Positions 22,964 to 31,452 of a stretch of 33,813 nt of DNA are shown piece by piece. The position numbers and the translations under genes were made by a program. The stretch spans positions 1 to 33,813 of the forward strand of contig JAWXBI010000269.1 of NCBI GenBank assembly GCA_034439915.1, in the 5' to 3' direction. Source of the DNA: JADJLQ01 sp034439915 (GTDB lineage Bacteria > Bacteroidota > Bacteroidia > Chitinophagales > Saprospiraceae). Position 1 is the first letter of the stretch. The number at the start of each line of letters is the position of its first letter. The notes beneath the pieces are model-generated. The model made no database searches. It had not been told where the DNA came from and saw only the letters and a program-made list of their open reading frames with translations.

Positions 22964-24862
22964 ATGCTTACCAAAGAGGAAAGAGAAAATAAAATTGAAG
23001 CTTCTTCCAAAATGATAGCTAAAGCGGTAGTCAGTTCCATACTGATTACACTGGTTTCCTTCAGCCCGATATTATTTCTTACCGGCCAGGAACACAAATT
23101 GTTTTCGCCCCTGGTGTGGACAAAAACATTTGCCATGATCGGGTCCATGTTGGTAGCTATTTTTCTAGTACCGGTATTGATGGTAATTTTGCTGAAAGGA
23201 AAAGTCCGACCGGAAAGCAAACATCCGGTTTCCCGCTTTTTTATTTGGTTGTATTCACCCATCATCCACTGGTGTCTGAACTGGAAAAAACTTACACTCC
23301 TCATCAGCTTTGCTCTTTTAGGTGGAAGTATCCCTTTAGTGATGAATCTGGGAAGAGAGTTTATGCCGGCCTTGGATGAAGGTTCATTACTCTTCATGCC
23401 GGTTACCTTGCCTGATGTTTCAAATTCTGAAATCAAACGCATTATGCAGGTGCAGGACAAACTGATACTTACTGTTCCGGAAGTACAGAATGTGCTGGGT
23501 AAGGCGGGAAGAGCCAACACGGCTACCGACAATTCGCCCATCAGCATGGTAGAAACCATCGTATTGCTGAAACCGCAATCACAATGGCGAAAAGGATTGA
23601 CAAAGAATGATATCATCAATGAACTGAATTCCAAGCTGCAGATACCCGGCGTATTAAATGGATGGACACAACCCATCATCAACCGCATCAATATGCTTTC
23701 CACCGGAATCCGCACCGATGTGGGCGTTAAAATTTTCGGACAAAACCTGGATACCATTAACCAGCTGGCTCAGGAATTCAGAAAATCCCTGCAGGATGTA
23801 GAGGGGGTAAAAGATTTATATGTGGAACCAATAACCGGCGGCAAGTATATAGATATAAAAATTAAAAAGGAAGAATTGGGAAGATATAACCTTTCAGTGG
23901 ACGATGTGAATATGTTTATTGAAACGGCACTGGGAGGTATGACCATTACACAAACAGTAGAGGGAAGACAGCGTTTTTCAGTGAATGTACGACTGGCGCA
24001 GGATTATCGCAACTCGATTCAAAAACTTAAAAGTATTCCGGTGATTACCATGGACTATGGGCCGGTTCCATTGGGTACACTGGCCGATATTGCTATTGCA
24101 GAAGGACCACCAATGATCGTTTCGGAAAATGCCATGCTCCGAGGTACTTTATTGTTCAACGTTCGGGACCGGGACCTGGGCGGTACGGTTGAGGAGGCCA
24201 AAAAAAGATTGACCGATGCTGCGAAGAAACTGCCTAAAGGTTATTACCTGCAATGGAGCGGCCAGTACGAAAACCAGGTAAGGGCCGAACAGCGGTTAAA
24301 AATTATATTGCCCATCATACTTGTGATTATTATTACGATCCTGTACTTCACGTTCCACACCTTTGGTGAAGTTTTGATTGTAATATCGGCCATTCCTATT
24401 GCGCTGGTGGGTGGGGCTTATTCACTGTACTTTTTCAATGTGAATTTTTCAGTGGCCGTAGCAGTAGGTTTTATTGCCTTGTTTGGAATAGCCGTTGAAA
24501 CGGGTGTGCTGATGCTGGTGTACCTGAATAATTCATTGTATAAAAAAATTACCAGGCTGAAAGAACAAAATCAGGCAATCAACAAACAAACAATAGAAGA
24601 GGCTGTTTATGATGGCGCTGTGCTGCGCCTGCGTCCTAAACTGATGACAGTAATTGTGGATATACTGGGCTTATTGCCGGTTTTGCTGGCCACAGGACCA
24701 GGTAGTGATGTGATGAAACCCATTGCTTATCCATTTGTTTTCGGATTGGTCACTTCCACCCTGTTTGTACTGATTGTAATACCCGTGATGTATGCCATGA
24801 TAAAAGACTATGAATTAAGGAAATACGGAGAGCTGCAGATTGCAGAACTATCCGGTGAGTAA
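22964..24862 (+). CDS. cusA: CusA-type RND metal efflux pump, C-terminal part (TM5-TM12)
   Basis: The remaining 632 residues of the pump, in the same frame as the first part; the ATG lies nine bases after the TAA, so re-initiation is conceivable. It holds TM5-TM6, the second porter loop and TM7-TM12. The three methionines that form the Cu(I)/Ag(I) site in E. coli CusA (M573, M623, M672) are matched by M145 in L-L-F-M-P, M195 in S-P-I-S-M-V-E-T and M244 in R-I-N-M-L-S-T-G-I. E512 and K559 match the proton-relay E939 and K984. The pump is therefore of the copper/silver rather than the zinc/cobalt type. It would work with the TolC-like channel and the two adaptors encoded downstream. Confidence 0.9.
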   Translation: MLTKEERENKIEASSKMIAKAVVSSILITLVSFSPILFLTGQEHKLFSPLVWTKTFAMIGSMLVAIFLVPVLMVILLKGKVRPESKHPVSRFFIWLYSPIIHWCLNWKKLTLLISFALLGGSIPLVMNLGREFMPALDEGSLLFMPVTLPDVSNSEIKRIMQVQDKLILTVPEVQNVLGKAGRANTATDNSPISMVETIVLLKPQSQWRKGLTKNDIINELNSKLQIPGVLNGWTQPIINRINMLSTGIRTDVGVKIFGQNLDTINQLAQEFRKSLQDVEGVKDLYVEPITGGKYIDIKIKKEELGRYNLSVDDVNMFIETALGGMTITQTVEGRQRFSVNVRLAQDYRNSIQKLKSIPVITMDYGPVPLGTLADIAIAEGPPMIVSENAMLRGTLLFNVRDRDLGGTVEEAKKRLTDAAKKLPKGYYLQWSGQYENQVRAEQRLKIILPIILVIIITILYFTFHTFGEVLIVISAIPIALVGGAYSLYFFNVNFSVAVAVGFIALFGIAVETGVLMLVYLNNSLYKKITRLKEQNQAINKQTIEEAVYDGAVLRLRPKLMTVIVDILGLLPVLLATGPGSDVMKPIAYPFVFGLVTSTLFVLIVIPVMYAMIKDYELRKYGELQIAELSGE

Positions 24863-24986
24863 CCAAACCACTTTTGATGAAATGAAACTTTTTAAGCCTT
24901 GCAGGAATGATTGTCCCACCGAGGCCGAAAGTGAAGGCAGCAATCAATGAGTGTAAAACTGCAGATATCAATGTGGTTTAAATGAT

Positions 24987-26252
24987 ATGATTATGATGAA
25001 AAAAAGTTTTGTTTTAATAATCCCTATGATGATATGGGTTTCGATGAGAATCAATGCACAAGTCTTCCTGTCTTTAGATGCCGTGCTGGATTCCATCAAA
25101 GCAGTCAACCCGGTGTTTAAAATGTATGATTTCGAAATCCGCGCCATGGATGAAGCCGCCAAAGGTGCCAGAAGCTGGATGCCGCCACAGTTTGGTGTGG
25201 GGCAATTTATGACACCCTATAATGCCGGTCTGTGGCGCAGGGATGGTGATATGCCCGCCATGGGGTCAATAATGCTTTCAGGGGAACAGATGATTCCGAA
25301 CAAAAGAAAGCTTGACGCAGATGAGGTCTATATGAAAGCGATGTCCTCCGTGGATAAAGAGAAAAAAAATGCCACATTGAATGAATTGATAAATGATGCC
25401 AAGCAGTTTTACTATGAATGGATTATCCTTAAAATGAAATTAGTCATTATTGAGCAGAACGAGAAATTACTCGACTTTATGATTAAGAATGCAGAAATAC
25501 GCTACAAAAACGGATTAGGAAAAATAAGCGCTTACTACAAATCAAAAGCAGCCCTGGGGTATATCAAGAATATGCAATTGATGTTTGAAAATGATATTAA
25601 AGAAAAACGAATCCGCATCAATGCTTTAATGGGCAGAAGTGCCTTGATTGATTTTGATATTGATACTACGTATCAATTAAAGGAATATTCGGCCGTTGAA
25701 TTTAATCGAATACTTTTTTATTCCAATCGAAGTGATTTAAAAGCAATAGACAAAGACATTCAACTTACCTGGCTGAAGCAGGAAACGGAAAGGCGAAGCC
25801 TTGAACCACAATTTGGCATCCGTTACGACCACATGATAGGCTTTGGCGGACAACCCATGCTTTATACCATCATGGGCATGGTGCGAGTGCCAATGGCGAA
25901 ATGGTCTTCTAAAATGAATAAAGCGAATATAGAAAGCCTTAATTGGAAGGCCAGCGCTTTACAATCACAAAAAGAAATGCTGGTAAATGAATACAGCAGC
26001 ATGGCTTATGGTATGCGAAATGAATTGGAGTTAAAGAAAAAGCAATGGAGACTCTATGAGGAAAACATCCTTCCTGCACTAAAGAATAATTACAAAACCA
26101 TGCAGTTGGGCTATGAACAGAACACCGAAGAATTGTTTATGCTCTACGATGCATGGGAAACATTAAATATGACACAACTTGAATATACAGAGTTGTTGAA
26201 CCAAGTGCTCAGATTACAGGTCGCATTGGACCGGATAATAGAAAAGAGATAA
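24987..26252 (+). CDS. TolC-family outer-membrane efflux protein
   Basis: Outer-membrane channel partner of the RND pump, 421 aa. It starts with a signal peptide (about 1-24, ending I-N-A-Q) and then has the CusC/TolC-like layout of long amphipathic helices: two repeats with patterns such as E-I-R-Y-K-N-G-L-G-K-I-S and L-G-Y-E-Q-N-T-E-E-L-F-M-L-Y-D-A. Methionine is frequent near the N-terminus (M-P-P-Q-F-G-V-G-Q-F-M-T-P and D-M-P-A-M-G), as in several copper-linked Bacteroidota members. Three starts are close together (24987, 24993, 24996); the first is used. The gap of 124 bases from the pump gene shows no terminator. No lipobox is evident, unlike E. coli CusC. Confidence 0.85.
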   Translation: MIMMKKSFVLIIPMMIWVSMRINAQVFLSLDAVLDSIKAVNPVFKMYDFEIRAMDEAAKGARSWMPPQFGVGQFMTPYNAGLWRRDGDMPAMGSIMLSGEQMIPNKRKLDADEVYMKAMSSVDKEKKNATLNELINDAKQFYYEWIILKMKLVIIEQNEKLLDFMIKNAEIRYKNGLGKISAYYKSKAALGYIKNMQLMFENDIKEKRIRINALMGRSALIDFDIDTTYQLKEYSAVEFNRILFYSNRSDLKAIDKDIQLTWLKQETERRSLEPQFGIRYDHMIGFGGQPMLYTIMGMVRVPMAKWSSKMNKANIESLNWKASALQSQKEMLVNEYSSMAYGMRNELELKKKQWRLYEENILPALKNNYKTMQLGYEQNTEELFMLYDAWETLNMTQLEYTELLNQVLRLQVALDRIIEKR

Positions 26253-26269
26253 TTTTAAATTATACTATT

Positions 26270-27775
26270 ATGAAACGACTAGATTTTATCAAAGTAGCAG
26301 GTTATAGTACGGGCTTTATAGGGGTCGGAGGAACTGTAACCGGTCTTTTGGCAAGTCTCAGTGGCTGTAATAAAGATCATCACCTGAGTATGAAGATGAC
26401 TGAGCCAGTGATGGTGAGTGAAGGTGATTTTACTATGCGGCTTGCATTTCCTATGCAGGCAGGGGCTAACTATACCTTAACTGCACAGTCTACTGCGAGC
26501 AATATCAAAGGAACTAATATCCCTGTATTGGGTTATCAGCCCGATAGCCTGTTGGGTCCATCCTTCAGGATAAATGAAAACGATTCAGTGAATATTTTGT
26601 TCCAAAACAATTTAACAGAACCTACCAATATTCACTGGCATGGTCTCAAGGTGCCGGCTCCGATGGATGGCCACCCTGACCAGTTGGTAGAAGCTGGCAG
26701 TGCCTTCCGATATCAATTTAAGATCAACCAACGGGCAGGCTTAAGTTGGTACCATCCGCATCCTCATGAAACTACCGGAAGGCAGGTGTTTCAGGGATTA
26801 GCAGGATTGTTCATTATCAATGATGCAGAAGAAAGAGCATTAAACCTTCCATCCGGCCCCTATGAATTACCCCTGGTAATACAAGACAAACGAATTACAG
26901 CAAAGGGTATTACTTACCATCCTTCTCCGGAAGAGGTGATGACTGGATATATGGGTGATTCAATTTTAGTCAACGGAATATTTGCTCCTTTTACAGAAGT
27001 AGCCACTCAACATTATCGTTTCCGGATATTGAATGGTTCCAATGCAAGGATATATAATCTGGCTTTAAGCAATAATGCCGATATTGTAATCATTGGTAAC
27101 GATGGAGGTTTGTTAAAAAATCCGGTAGAAGTAAAAGATATTTTAATTGGTCCCGGAGAAAGATTAGATGTTCTGGTAAATTTTGAAGGAATTGCTATAA
27201 ATACGGAAATATTCTTAGTGAGTAAGGAATTCAGTCTTGGAGACAATGCACAAGGAAAACAGCGATTTAAGATCATGAAATTTAAAGTTATGGTTGCTGT
27301 CACCAGTTCATTTTTTATTCCTGCAATACTTTCTGCTATAAAAACCATTTCTGCTTTGTCCACGATGAAGACAAGAACTTTTAACATATCCAATGCAATG
27401 GAACATCATGGCGGACCCATGAACGATGGAATGAGCATGAGACACCGCATCAATGGTAAATTATTTGAACGTAACCGTATTGATGAAAAAGTTGAAGCCA
27501 ATACCAATGAAATTTGGGTTTTCGACAACAGTAAAGGGAATGAACCACATCCTATGCACCTGCATGGCGTGTTTTTCCAGGTACTTGAACGCCGCGGAGG
27601 CAGGGGCAAACGGATTGCTTCAGAAAGCGGATGGAAAGACACCGTACTGGTAATGCCCGGAGAAACGGTAAAAGTGATTGTGCCTTTTGAAAATAATACG
27701 GGCAAGTTTGTTTTCCATTGCCACAATCTGGAACATGCAGATGATGGAATGATGTTACAATATCAATTGAGTTAA
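26270..27775 (+). CDS. Multicopper oxidase (CueO/CotA/SufI-like), lipoprotein
   Basis: Periplasmic blue copper oxidase of 501 aa that probably oxidises Cu(I) to the less toxic Cu(II). All four copper-binding blocks are seen: H122-W-H124-G; W-Y-H162-P-H164; H-P-M-H-L-H-G; and H483-C484-H485-x3-H489-x4-M494, which gives the type 1 site (C484, H489, M494) and trinuclear ligands. The leader ends in L-S-G-C33, a lipobox. The N-terminus M-K-R-L-D-F-I-K resembles a Tat motif with K in place of the first R. A short His/Met-rich stretch (H-H-G-G-P-M-N-D-G-M-S-M) lies near 380. It is 17 bases downstream of the TolC-like gene, within the efflux operon. Confidence 0.92.
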   Translation: MKRLDFIKVAGYSTGFIGVGGTVTGLLASLSGCNKDHHLSMKMTEPVMVSEGDFTMRLAFPMQAGANYTLTAQSTASNIKGTNIPVLGYQPDSLLGPSFRINENDSVNILFQNNLTEPTNIHWHGLKVPAPMDGHPDQLVEAGSAFRYQFKINQRAGLSWYHPHPHETTGRQVFQGLAGLFIINDAEERALNLPSGPYELPLVIQDKRITAKGITYHPSPEEVMTGYMGDSILVNGIFAPFTEVATQHYRFRILNGSNARIYNLALSNNADIVIIGNDGGLLKNPVEVKDILIGPGERLDVLVNFEGIAINTEIFLVSKEFSLGDNAQGKQRFKIMKFKVMVAVTSSFFIPAILSAIKTISALSTMKTRTFNISNAMEHHGGPMNDGMSMRHRINGKLFERNRIDEKVEANTNEIWVFDNSKGNEPHPMHLHGVFFQVLERRGGRGKRIASESGWKDTVLVMPGETVKVIVPFENNTGKFVFHCHNLEHADDGMMLQYQLS

Positions 27776-27787
27776 GCTCTAATTACA

Positions 27788-29035
27788 ATGAAGCAATTAA
27801 TTATATTGACTGGTTTGTTCATGGTTTTACTGGCAACGGGTTGCAGAAACAAGAAAGACACACACACTAATCATTCAACGGAGGCGGTCAGTGAACTATA
27901 TACCTGCCCCATGCACCCGGAAATTATCCGTGATAAACCTGGTTCTTGTCCGATCTGCGGAATGGTTTTGGTGAAAAAAGAAACGGAAGGGAAAAAATCA
28001 GACGAAGTGGATCTGGAATCATTGCTACAGCCCGCTGATGAGTTTGTTGTTTCCTCGGTTCCGGTAACTGTTATTCAAAAGATGGAACAACATATTGAGA
28101 TAAAAGCATTGGGCAGGATTGCTTACGATACCAGGCAGGTTGGAAGCATTTCGTCAAGAATATCCGGGAGAATTGAAAAACTGTATGTCCGGTATCGTTA
28201 CCAGAAAATTTCAAAAGGGGAGCATATACTGGATATTTACAGTCCTGAATTAATGACCGCTCAACAAAACCTGATTTTCCTGTTAAAAAATGATGAAAAT
28301 AATACAACTTTTATCCAGGCAGCAAAAGAAAAATTATTGTTGCTGGGCATGAGCAACCTGCAATTGCAACAGGTCATACTATCCGGAAAGCCCTTATTTA
28401 CCATTGCAGTGAATAGTAATTACAGTGGGCACATTCACGAAGCGACTAAAGAGAGCACTATGAACGCTGCACCTGGTTCGATGAATGATATTTTATTAAA
28501 TACAGATCAACTATCGTTGAAGGAAGGCATGTATTTACAGAAAGGACAATCTATTTTCACCGTGTATAATCCCGCTAAAGCTTGGGTTATACTGGATATC
28601 TTTGGCGAGGACCAGGGATTAATAAAAATGGGCAACCCAGTGAAGGTAACCGCTGAAACGGACCCTGACAATGACTTCAAAGCATCCATTGATTTTATCG
28701 AACCTTTCTATCGTAAAGGGAATAAAACACTGACCGTGCGACTCTATTTCAATAACAGCATATTAAAAATTCCTATTGGTAGTCAGGTAAAGGCCATCAT
28801 TTTGGGAAATAGTAACAATGCCTTTTGGTTGCCCCGAGAATCAGTCGTTTCATTGGGTTTAGACAAAGTCGTCTTCCAAAAAACAAAAAGTGGTTTTAAG
28901 GCACGCAAAATTAATACGGGTATTGTCTACAACAACCACATTCAGATATTGAATGGGCTGGCAGAGCATGATTCAGTGGCCGTGAATGCTCAATATTTAA
29001 TGGACAGTGAAAGCTTCATCAAAGTAAAAAAGTGA
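27788..29035 (+). CDS. CusB-type RND periplasmic adaptor with N-terminal metal-binding domain (first copy)
   Basis: Membrane-fusion protein of 415 aa linking the RND pump to the outer-membrane channel. It is a lipoprotein (leader ends L-L-A-T-G-C19). Residues 38-63 form a heavy-metal-binding domain, Y-T-C40-P-M-H-P-E...P-G-S-C54-P-I-C57-G-M, as in several Bacteroidota CusB-like proteins. The rest has the barrel-sandwich (lipoyl-like) part, S-S-R-I-S-G-R-I-E-K-L-Y-V-R, a helical hairpin, and C-terminal beta-barrel and membrane-proximal domains. Methionines and histidine between 205 and 240 (H-I-H-E-A, S-T-M-N-A-A-P-G-S-M) may add metal ligands. It is followed after three bases by a second adaptor. 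Confidence 0.88.
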   Translation: MKQLIILTGLFMVLLATGCRNKKDTHTNHSTEAVSELYTCPMHPEIIRDKPGSCPICGMVLVKKETEGKKSDEVDLESLLQPADEFVVSSVPVTVIQKMEQHIEIKALGRIAYDTRQVGSISSRISGRIEKLYVRYRYQKISKGEHILDIYSPELMTAQQNLIFLLKNDENNTTFIQAAKEKLLLLGMSNLQLQQVILSGKPLFTIAVNSNYSGHIHEATKESTMNAAPGSMNDILLNTDQLSLKEGMYLQKGQSIFTVYNPAKAWVILDIFGEDQGLIKMGNPVKVTAETDPDNDFKASIDFIEPFYRKGNKTLTVRLYFNNSILKIPIGSQVKAIILGNSNNAFWLPRESVVSLGLDKVVFQKTKSGFKARKINTGIVYNNHIQILNGLAEHDSVAVNAQYLMDSESFIKVKK

Positions 29036-29038
29036 TCA

Positions 29039-30352
29039 ATGAAAAAAAATATTTTTAAAACCAGTCCTGGCGGCTGTCTGGACAATTTTATCCTGCTTCC
29101 ATTATGCCTTATCCCCAGGCAGTTTTCGAAGGTGGGTTTATCACTAGTTCCTGGAGTTATTCTGTGTGCAATGTTGATATTTATAATGGCCTCCTGCAAA
29201 AATAAAATTGAAGTTATGGTGGACTCCAATACGTATTATGCCTGCTCTATGGATCCACAGGTGGTTGAATACAAACCCGGTAAATGTCCTATCTGTAAAA
29301 TGGAATTAACTCCGGTAAAAAGAGCAATGAACGAATTACCGGATGAGATTCAACTGAGTGAGCAACAAATTCAATTGGGTAATATTGTGACTGATACAAA
29401 CCGCATCAGCAGCATTGGCGACGAAATTGTATTGACCGCTATTTTGACTTATGACCAGAGAAACTCAACTTCTGTCAGTTCAAGAGTGATGGGTCGTATT
29501 GAAAGGATGTATTACAAAAACCTGGGTGAGTATGTAAAAAAAGGTGCACCGCTGTATGATCTTTACAGCGAAGATTTAAACAATTCTAAACAGGAATATC
29601 TCCTGGCGTTGGATAAAAAGAATGAATTTTCAACAGAAACAATTATTGACTTTGACCTCCTCCTGCAAAGTGCAAAAAATAAATTGTTATTATGGGGAAT
29701 GAGTGAAGGACAAATTCAGGAATTGGATAAAAACCAGAAAACCAGCTCAACTACTACTTTTTATAGTACAGCGGGCGGTTACATTACAGCATTAGACATC
29801 CGGGAAGGAGATTATATCATGGAAGGTGGCACTGTGATTCAACTGACAGATTTATCGGGACTTTGGGCAGAAGCACAAGTATACCCCTCACAACTGGCTG
29901 ATATGAATAGAAACAGTATAGCCATTGTGCAGCTTCCTGATTTTGAGGGATTAGAAATAAAGGGCAGAATAGAATTTATCAATCCTGAAATCAATGCAGA
30001 GTCCAGAATTAATCTGATACGTGTGTCTATTCCGAACCCGGATAACCGGTTAAAGCCGGGCATGCCTGCTTATGTCTTGCTGAACAGTCCTAAACGAAAA
30101 GCGTTCACGTTGCCTATAGATGCCGTTATCCGGGATGGTAAAGGGTCGACGGTTTGGATAAAAACCGGAGCACATTCTTTCAGAAACAGAATGGTACAAA
30201 CAGGATTAGAAAGCAACGATCGAATCGAAATAACTTCTGGTTTAAAAGAAGGGGAAATCGTTGTCATAACAGGTGCTTACCTGCTCAACAGTGAATATAT
30301 TTTTAAAAAAGGCACTGATCCTATGTCGGGACATGATATGAACAAAATGTAA
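29039..30352 (+). CDS. CusB-type RND periplasmic adaptor with N-terminal metal-binding domain (second copy)
   Basis: A second adaptor, 437 aa, three bases after the first and only distantly similar to it. Its domain order is the same: metal-binding domain (Y-A-C69-S-M-D-P-Q...P-G-K-C83-P-I-C86-K-M), barrel-sandwich start S-S-R-V-M-G-R-I-E-R-M-Y, helical hairpin, and C-terminal part with R-L-K-P-G-M-P-A-Y-V. Compared with copy 1, the first motif has D in place of H (C-S-M-D rather than C-P-M-H). The leader is unusually long: the lipobox F-I-M-A-S-C is at 53, so the true start may be internal. The two could form a heterohexameric adaptor ring (inference). Confidence 0.85.
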   Translation: MKKNIFKTSPGGCLDNFILLPLCLIPRQFSKVGLSLVPGVILCAMLIFIMASCKNKIEVMVDSNTYYACSMDPQVVEYKPGKCPICKMELTPVKRAMNELPDEIQLSEQQIQLGNIVTDTNRISSIGDEIVLTAILTYDQRNSTSVSSRVMGRIERMYYKNLGEYVKKGAPLYDLYSEDLNNSKQEYLLALDKKNEFSTETIIDFDLLLQSAKNKLLLWGMSEGQIQELDKNQKTSSTTTFYSTAGGYITALDIREGDYIMEGGTVIQLTDLSGLWAEAQVYPSQLADMNRNSIAIVQLPDFEGLEIKGRIEFINPEINAESRINLIRVSIPNPDNRLKPGMPAYVLLNSPKRKAFTLPIDAVIRDGKGSTVWIKTGAHSFRNRMVQTGLESNDRIEITSGLKEGEIVVITGAYLLNSEYIFKKGTDPMSGHDMNKM

Positions 30353-30362
30353 AAAAGGTAGT

Positions 30363-30452
30363 ATGAAACGATAACCCAAAAAGGAAATCATTAAAGCGCT
30401 CCTGAACTGGTTTTTACTCATCTCGATGATCTTGGGGTCACCGGTATACCTA
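30363..30452 (+). pseudogene. Possible remnant of a small membrane protein
   Basis: ATG at 30363 reads MKR, then a TAA, then continues in frame as P-K-K-E-I-I-K-A-L-L-N-W-F-L-L-I-S-M-I-L-G-S-P-V-Y-L before the next stop (30450-30452). The hydrophobic stretch fits a membrane segment. It may be a decayed small gene at the end of the operon, or chance. The rest of 30353-30755 holds only a 9-bp inverted repeat, TCCAGCGGT at 30622-30630 and ACCGCTGGA at 30713-30721. Confidence 0.2.
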
Positions 30453-30755
30453 TGACCCAAACCTCCACAATGATGAGGGTAGTAAATTGTATCCCGAGTT
30501 TTTAACGACAAATCATACCAGTTTAGGATCCGGGTATCGATGAATAGAAATTAGGATTCTGGACGAATTACATACTTACTTTTGGTTCCGGAATAAACAA
30601 TAAGCTTAAAACGGTGATGCTTCCAGCGGTAAGGAAAAATTATGCCAGGTAGGCTTGGTAGAAAAATGGTGTGACCTTTATAGGTAAAATATTTAACTTT
30701 ATAGGACTTTCCACCGCTGGACTTAATCTAAACATGGTGTAACTTACAATATGAT

Positions 30756-31325
30756 ATGAAAGCAGTATTTAAAGTGTTTCTTCGTTCGATCTTTCTTTTT
30801 ATTTCGATCTGCGCAAGAGCGCAAAATACGGAGGTCGTGTCTGCCAACCCGAATCTAGTCAGCGATACCAGCAAAAGAAGTATAAAATCCAGGGAAGTGG
30901 CCATATTCAAAGGGGACAGCGTGAAAATCACCTACTATTCACCAGGTGTTCGCAATCGGGTAATCTGGGGTAGCCTGGTTCCTTACGACAAGGTATGGGT
31001 CACTGGAGCACACGACGCAACCTCCCTCGAAATCCCAAAACCAATATTGGTTGGAAATAAAGAAATCCCTGCCGGTAAATATGCAATTTTTACCATTCCG
31101 GGTAATAAGGAATGGACCTTGATAATCAATAGAAATTGGCAGCAACACCTGACATCAGCATATGATCAAAAAGAAGATATGTTGCGGATCAAGATCAAAC
31201 CAAAGAAAGTTAAACACCTTGAACGATTGCAGTATTTCATTGAACGAGTCAGGGACAACAAGGGAAGGATTTCTGTAGCCTGGGAACGTTTAAAAGTAGA
31301 ATTTCCATTTGTTTTATTGAATTAG
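30756..31325 (+). CDS. DUF2911 domain-containing exported protein
   Basis: 189-residue exported protein with a signal peptide (about 1-22, ending C-A-R-A-Q). The body matches the DUF2911 pattern of Bacteroidota: V-K-I-T-Y-Y-S-P-G-V-R-N-R-V-I-W-G, P-Y-D-K-V-W-V-T-G-A-H-D-A-T, the I-P-A-G-K-Y-A-I-F-T-I-P block, and I-S-V-A-W-E-R-L near the C-terminus. Function is not known; the domain is predicted to be all-beta. It stands between the copper island and the PVC-type protein, with about 400 bases upstream, and is probably a separate transcription unit. Confidence 0.85.
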   Translation: MKAVFKVFLRSIFLFISICARAQNTEVVSANPNLVSDTSKRSIKSREVAIFKGDSVKITYYSPGVRNRVIWGSLVPYDKVWVTGAHDATSLEIPKPILVGNKEIPAGKYAIFTIPGNKEWTLIINRNWQQHLTSAYDQKEDMLRIKIKPKKVKHLERLQYFIERVRDNKGRISVAWERLKVEFPFVLLN

Positions 31326-31439
31326 TGCTCCGTAATAGCTGGGGACTATAAGCAATACAAGAATAATAGCAATCTGTGTTTAGGCTCACGGCTTCATTTA
31401 TTCGTTACAAGCCTTAAAGAAAGTTGAAAGGACTTATTT

Positions 31440-31447
31440 TAGATTTG
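31440..31447 (+). promoter_or_regulatory. -7 promoter element of the PVC-type gene
   Basis: TAGATTTG matches TAnnTTTG and ends only five bases before the ATG at 31453. If used, the transcript would be leaderless or nearly so. Confidence 0.4.
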
Positions 31448-31452
31448 ATTTT

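Noticed and set aside
22951..23757. A 268-codon minus-strand frame opposite the CusA C-terminal part.
   Set aside because: Antisense shadow; the plus strand has all CusA metal and proton-relay residues.
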